A DNA stretch of 64,000 nucleotides. Origin: Phytoseiulus persimilis (Eukaryota; Arthropoda; Arachnida; Mesostigmata; Phytoseiidae). The position numbers and the translations under genes were made by a program. Numbering within the stretch: position 1 is the first letter of the stretch; the number at the start of each line of letters is the position of its first letter. The stretch is from positions 28,578,745 through 28,642,744 of the forward strand of contig CM075102.1 of the NCBI GenBank assembly GCA_037576195.1, in the 5' to 3' direction. The notes beneath the pieces were generated by a model. It was not told the origin of the DNA. It did no database searches and saw only the letters and a program-made list of their open reading frames with translations. Below, one piece after another: positions 62,221 to 64,000 of the stretch.

Positions 62221-62689
62221 TCAGGTAGGGTTCAGCTGCCGATGACGGCCCACGAGAATCGTGCCCGGCACGCTCGAACGATTCTCGTAGAGCGCCCCAC
62301 CCATTACTGTTGTAAACTCTCGTTTGGCTATCCTGCCACCCTGAAGCACTGGTGCGGCTCCTGCGATCCATGGAGCCTCAAAGTTCGGTTCGGCTCGAGA
62401 AACTACTCCGAACAAAAAACACTACACACTGCGTTCGAGATAAATATCCGACCAGCTCGAACAGGCGCTGATTTCGCTCTGCTGGAGGCTGCTCGAGCAA
62501 TAAGTCGGCCGTTTGTTTCCAGTTTGTGATACCAATCTTCCCGGCGAGCGTCAAGGAAACCCGCGTCCGAAACTCACACCGGCGAGAGCCCTGAACGTTC
62601 AAGCTCAAGACGGAACTCTCCCAAGTCGCAAAGACTTCAAATTTGATGAAAACCAAATTATTCATGCGCGATTCCTCGCCGAAATTCAA
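62221..62689 (-). pseudogene. Coding-like fragments in two frames (possible retroelement relic)
   Basis: Segments 62378-62689 and 62221-62415 are open in different minus frames and look continuous if one frameshift is allowed. The first has a pattern (W, then about 26 residues, then YLSRTQ) loosely like the palm of LINE reverse transcriptases, but the catalytic YxDD and PQG motifs are absent. The plus strand is also open here, so strand and identity remain doubtful. Confidence 0.18.
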
Positions 62690-62825
62690 GCTTGATGAAA
62701 CGGTGCGAGGTACGTCGCTCCTTTTTGTCGTAGACGTACGCGATGAATATTTTACGTTGGTTTCTACGCATGGGCAGCACTTGTGGCGATGTATTCAGCT
62801 CGCGATAGGTTCGCCCTCGCCGCAG

Positions 62826-63039
62826 CGGTCCAATCTATGGGCATGACCTACAATCGTTCCGAGTATTCCTGAGCTCCGACGAGGCTGCCCTGCTGAACAG
62901 AGAATGTATCTTATCTGAAGAACTCGCGGGAAGATTCATGGAGGGGATACATCAAGAAGTTGTCATTCGTGACCGAGGTCTGCCGCTCGGAGAACCGCAC
63001 GCGATTTCGTTCGAGATGAGACAAGAAAACGGATTTTAG
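62826..63039 (+). CDS. Candidate terminal exon of a plus-strand gene convergent with copy B
   Basis: The acceptor GTTCGCCCTCGCCGCAG ends at 62825 and the frame (phase 2) runs about 70 codons to TAG at 63039, with AATAAA 39 bp later at 63078. Codons favour charged, well-mixed residues (for example LLNRECILSEELAGRFMEG), unlike the Ser/Arg/Pro-rich chance ORFs of this window. An overlapping frame from 62747 to 62872 also reads well, so the splice choice is uncertain. Possible upstream pieces are an open stretch from 62523 behind a strong acceptor (CCGTTTGTTTCCAG) and a donor GTACGT at 62709. No family was recognised. Confidence 0.35.
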
Positions 63040-63077
63040 TTTGATATCAGGACCTACCGAAGAGATACTCTTCACGG

Positions 63078-63083
63078 AATAAA
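63078..63083 (+). terminator. Poly-A signal for the convergent plus-strand transcript
   Basis: AATAAA lies 39 bp after the stop at 63039 and 20 bp from the opposing AATAAA at 63103-63108, so the two transcripts would meet or overlap at their 3' ends. Confidence 0.4.
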
Positions 63084-63102
63084 TAATCTCGATGAGAGGA
63101 AC

Positions 63103-63108
63103 TTTATT
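63103..63108 (-). terminator. Poly-A signal of glycine-rich copy B
   Basis: AATAAA on the minus strand, 23 bp after the TAG stop of the gene, so the 3' UTR is very short (about 45 nt). Confidence 0.6.
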
Positions 63109-63131
63109 TGATTGCTGCGCTCTAAAACGTT

Positions 63132-63857
63132 CTAACGACCTATGCCGAATCCCTGTCCGTATTGGTTGCCACCTTCAGCGAACTGCCCTTTGCTGAACTG
63201 ATTTCCGTAGGAGTTTTGTCCTTGTGAGGCGGACTGTCCGGATGCCTGATTCAGTCCGAACTGGGTCGATTCTCCGTATGTCTCTCGGTTTCCATAGACG
63301 TTCGACGATGACGATCCCTTGTTGTATCCGAAAGCACCTTGATTTTGGAACTGACCTGCACATTTGTAGTAAATTTGAACATTAGCTGTGCCGACTCTGT
63401 ATCTGACCCATAATAGACAGAATAACTTTCTTCATGTTCCTCCTCCAATCTAATAGAGTTACGAACCAGAAGCACCCGATCCCTGATTGAATCCTTGTTG
63501 GTAACGACCGCCGCCGTAACCCCCGCCGTAGCCACCTCCGTAACCCCCGCCGTAGCCACCACCGTGACCCCCGCCGTAGCCACCACCGTGACCCCCGCCG
63601 TAACCACCTCCGTATCCGCCACCGTGACCACCACCGTATCTGCCGCCTCCGAATCCTCCGGGACCGCCGAATCCTGGCCTCCCGAAACCTAGTCGCCTTT
63701 CTTCAACACTCTTTTCTTCGCCCTCCGCTGGAGATTCGCTAGTGACAGTTCCTGTGGGAGTTTTTTCAGCGGCTGCTGCTGCCGGAGCTACTGAACCTGA
63801 TTCAGTCTGCGGTGCCGGCGCCGCGTTCGCGAGCAGGCACAAGCCCGCCAGAACCAC
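63132..63857 (-). CDS. Secreted glycine/tyrosine-rich structural protein, copy B (exons 2 and 3)
   Basis: Exons 63467-63857 (acceptor ATCTCAG) and 63132-63355 (acceptor TGTGCAG), stop TAG. Exon 2 opens with VVLAGLCLLANAAPAP, the signal-peptide core, in the same phase 0 position as copy A. An acidic Ala/Glu stretch ends in SVEERR, followed by a long run of GGGY and GGGH tetrapeptides, then RYQQGFNQGSGASG. The last exon carries AFGYNKG, SSNVYGNRE and GNQFSKGQFAEGG, matching copy A block by block, and ends in GIGR. The donor after exon 2 is GTTCGT, a weak site, but it is at exactly the position and phase (1) of the GTGAGT donor of copy A, and no other donor keeps the frame. The first coding exon is either 63951-63968 or lies beyond the window edge. 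A likely extracellular matrix or cuticle component by composition. Confidence 0.85.
63511..63638. repeat. Coding minisatellite, 12-bp unit (GGG-Tyr/His)
   Basis: About ten units of 12 bp (plus strand roughly CCNCCGTANCCNCCGTGNCC) encode GGGY or GGGH in copy B. Copy A has only three comparable units at its equivalent position. Neighbouring units are nearly identical in sequence, so the array probably grew by slippage or unequal exchange. Confidence 0.85.
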
Positions 63858-63950
63858 CTGAGATTGCAGGATTTCCGAGAGTCAGAAAATATCACCGGTC
63901 ACAGTTATGAGAAGCAAAGAGCTGAACGAGCAACGAGAGGGACCGAGCAC

Positions 63951-63968
63951 GCACGCAGATTTGTTCAT
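63951..63968 (-). CDS. Candidate micro-exon 1 of glycine-rich copy B (MNKSAC)
   Basis: ATG AAC AAA TCT GCG TGC is followed by GT (GTGCTC) and would join in phase 0 to VVLAG at 63857 across a 93-bp intron, giving a complete signal peptide and a 210-residue protein. The 18-nt length and the ATGAACAAA start match exon 1 of the gene at 52.2 kb. The donor fits the consensus poorly, so a true first exon just past 64000 is a fair alternative. Confidence 0.35.
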
Positions 63969-64000
63969 TCAGTTTCTTTCGCGCGTCCCTCCCTCGACTT

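Overview
The window looks like nuclear DNA of an animal, most likely an arthropod. Protein genes are split by short GT-AG introns, starts sit in animal-type contexts behind TATA-like boxes, poly-A signals are present, and no bacterial-style gene packing is seen. Base composition is roughly balanced with many CpG and TCGA words and few stop codons, so long open frames arise by chance on both strands; most of them are not genes. The species cannot be fixed from the sequence. A GC-balanced arthropod such as a mesostigmatan mite or a thrips would fit, but that is a guess.

Region by region. 1-21 kb: no convincing gene, many simple repeats and a few isolated promoter or exon candidates. 21.17-21.43 kb (minus): first coding exon of a SNAG-domain gene, almost certainly a Snail/Scratch/Gfi-type zinc-finger repressor, with TATA-like box, start codon and intron donor; no zinc-finger exon was found at lower coordinates, so its remaining exons lie across a very long intron or outside the window. 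22-51 kb: repeat-rich noncoding DNA with a few low-confidence exon-like ORFs and decayed coding patches. 51-64 kb (minus): three genes for small secreted proteins. The first is an alanine-rich protein with a poly-asparagine run (51.2-52.2 kb). The other two are paralogous glycine/tyrosine-rich proteins (59.1-60.3 kb and 63.1-64.0 kb). The first two have a micro-exon of 12-18 nt at the start of the signal peptide and the third probably does too. Between and beside them are a probable plus-strand terminal exon convergent with the last gene, a spliceable ORF just downstream of the second, and fragments that look like old retroelement or pseudogene sequence.

The two glycine-rich proteins probably work as extracellular structural material (cuticle, cement or silk-like); the SNAG gene would act in the nucleus as a transcriptional repressor. 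No tRNA, rRNA, CRISPR array or intact transposon was seen. Splice models were built by eye from frame, phase and splice consensus, without any database search.
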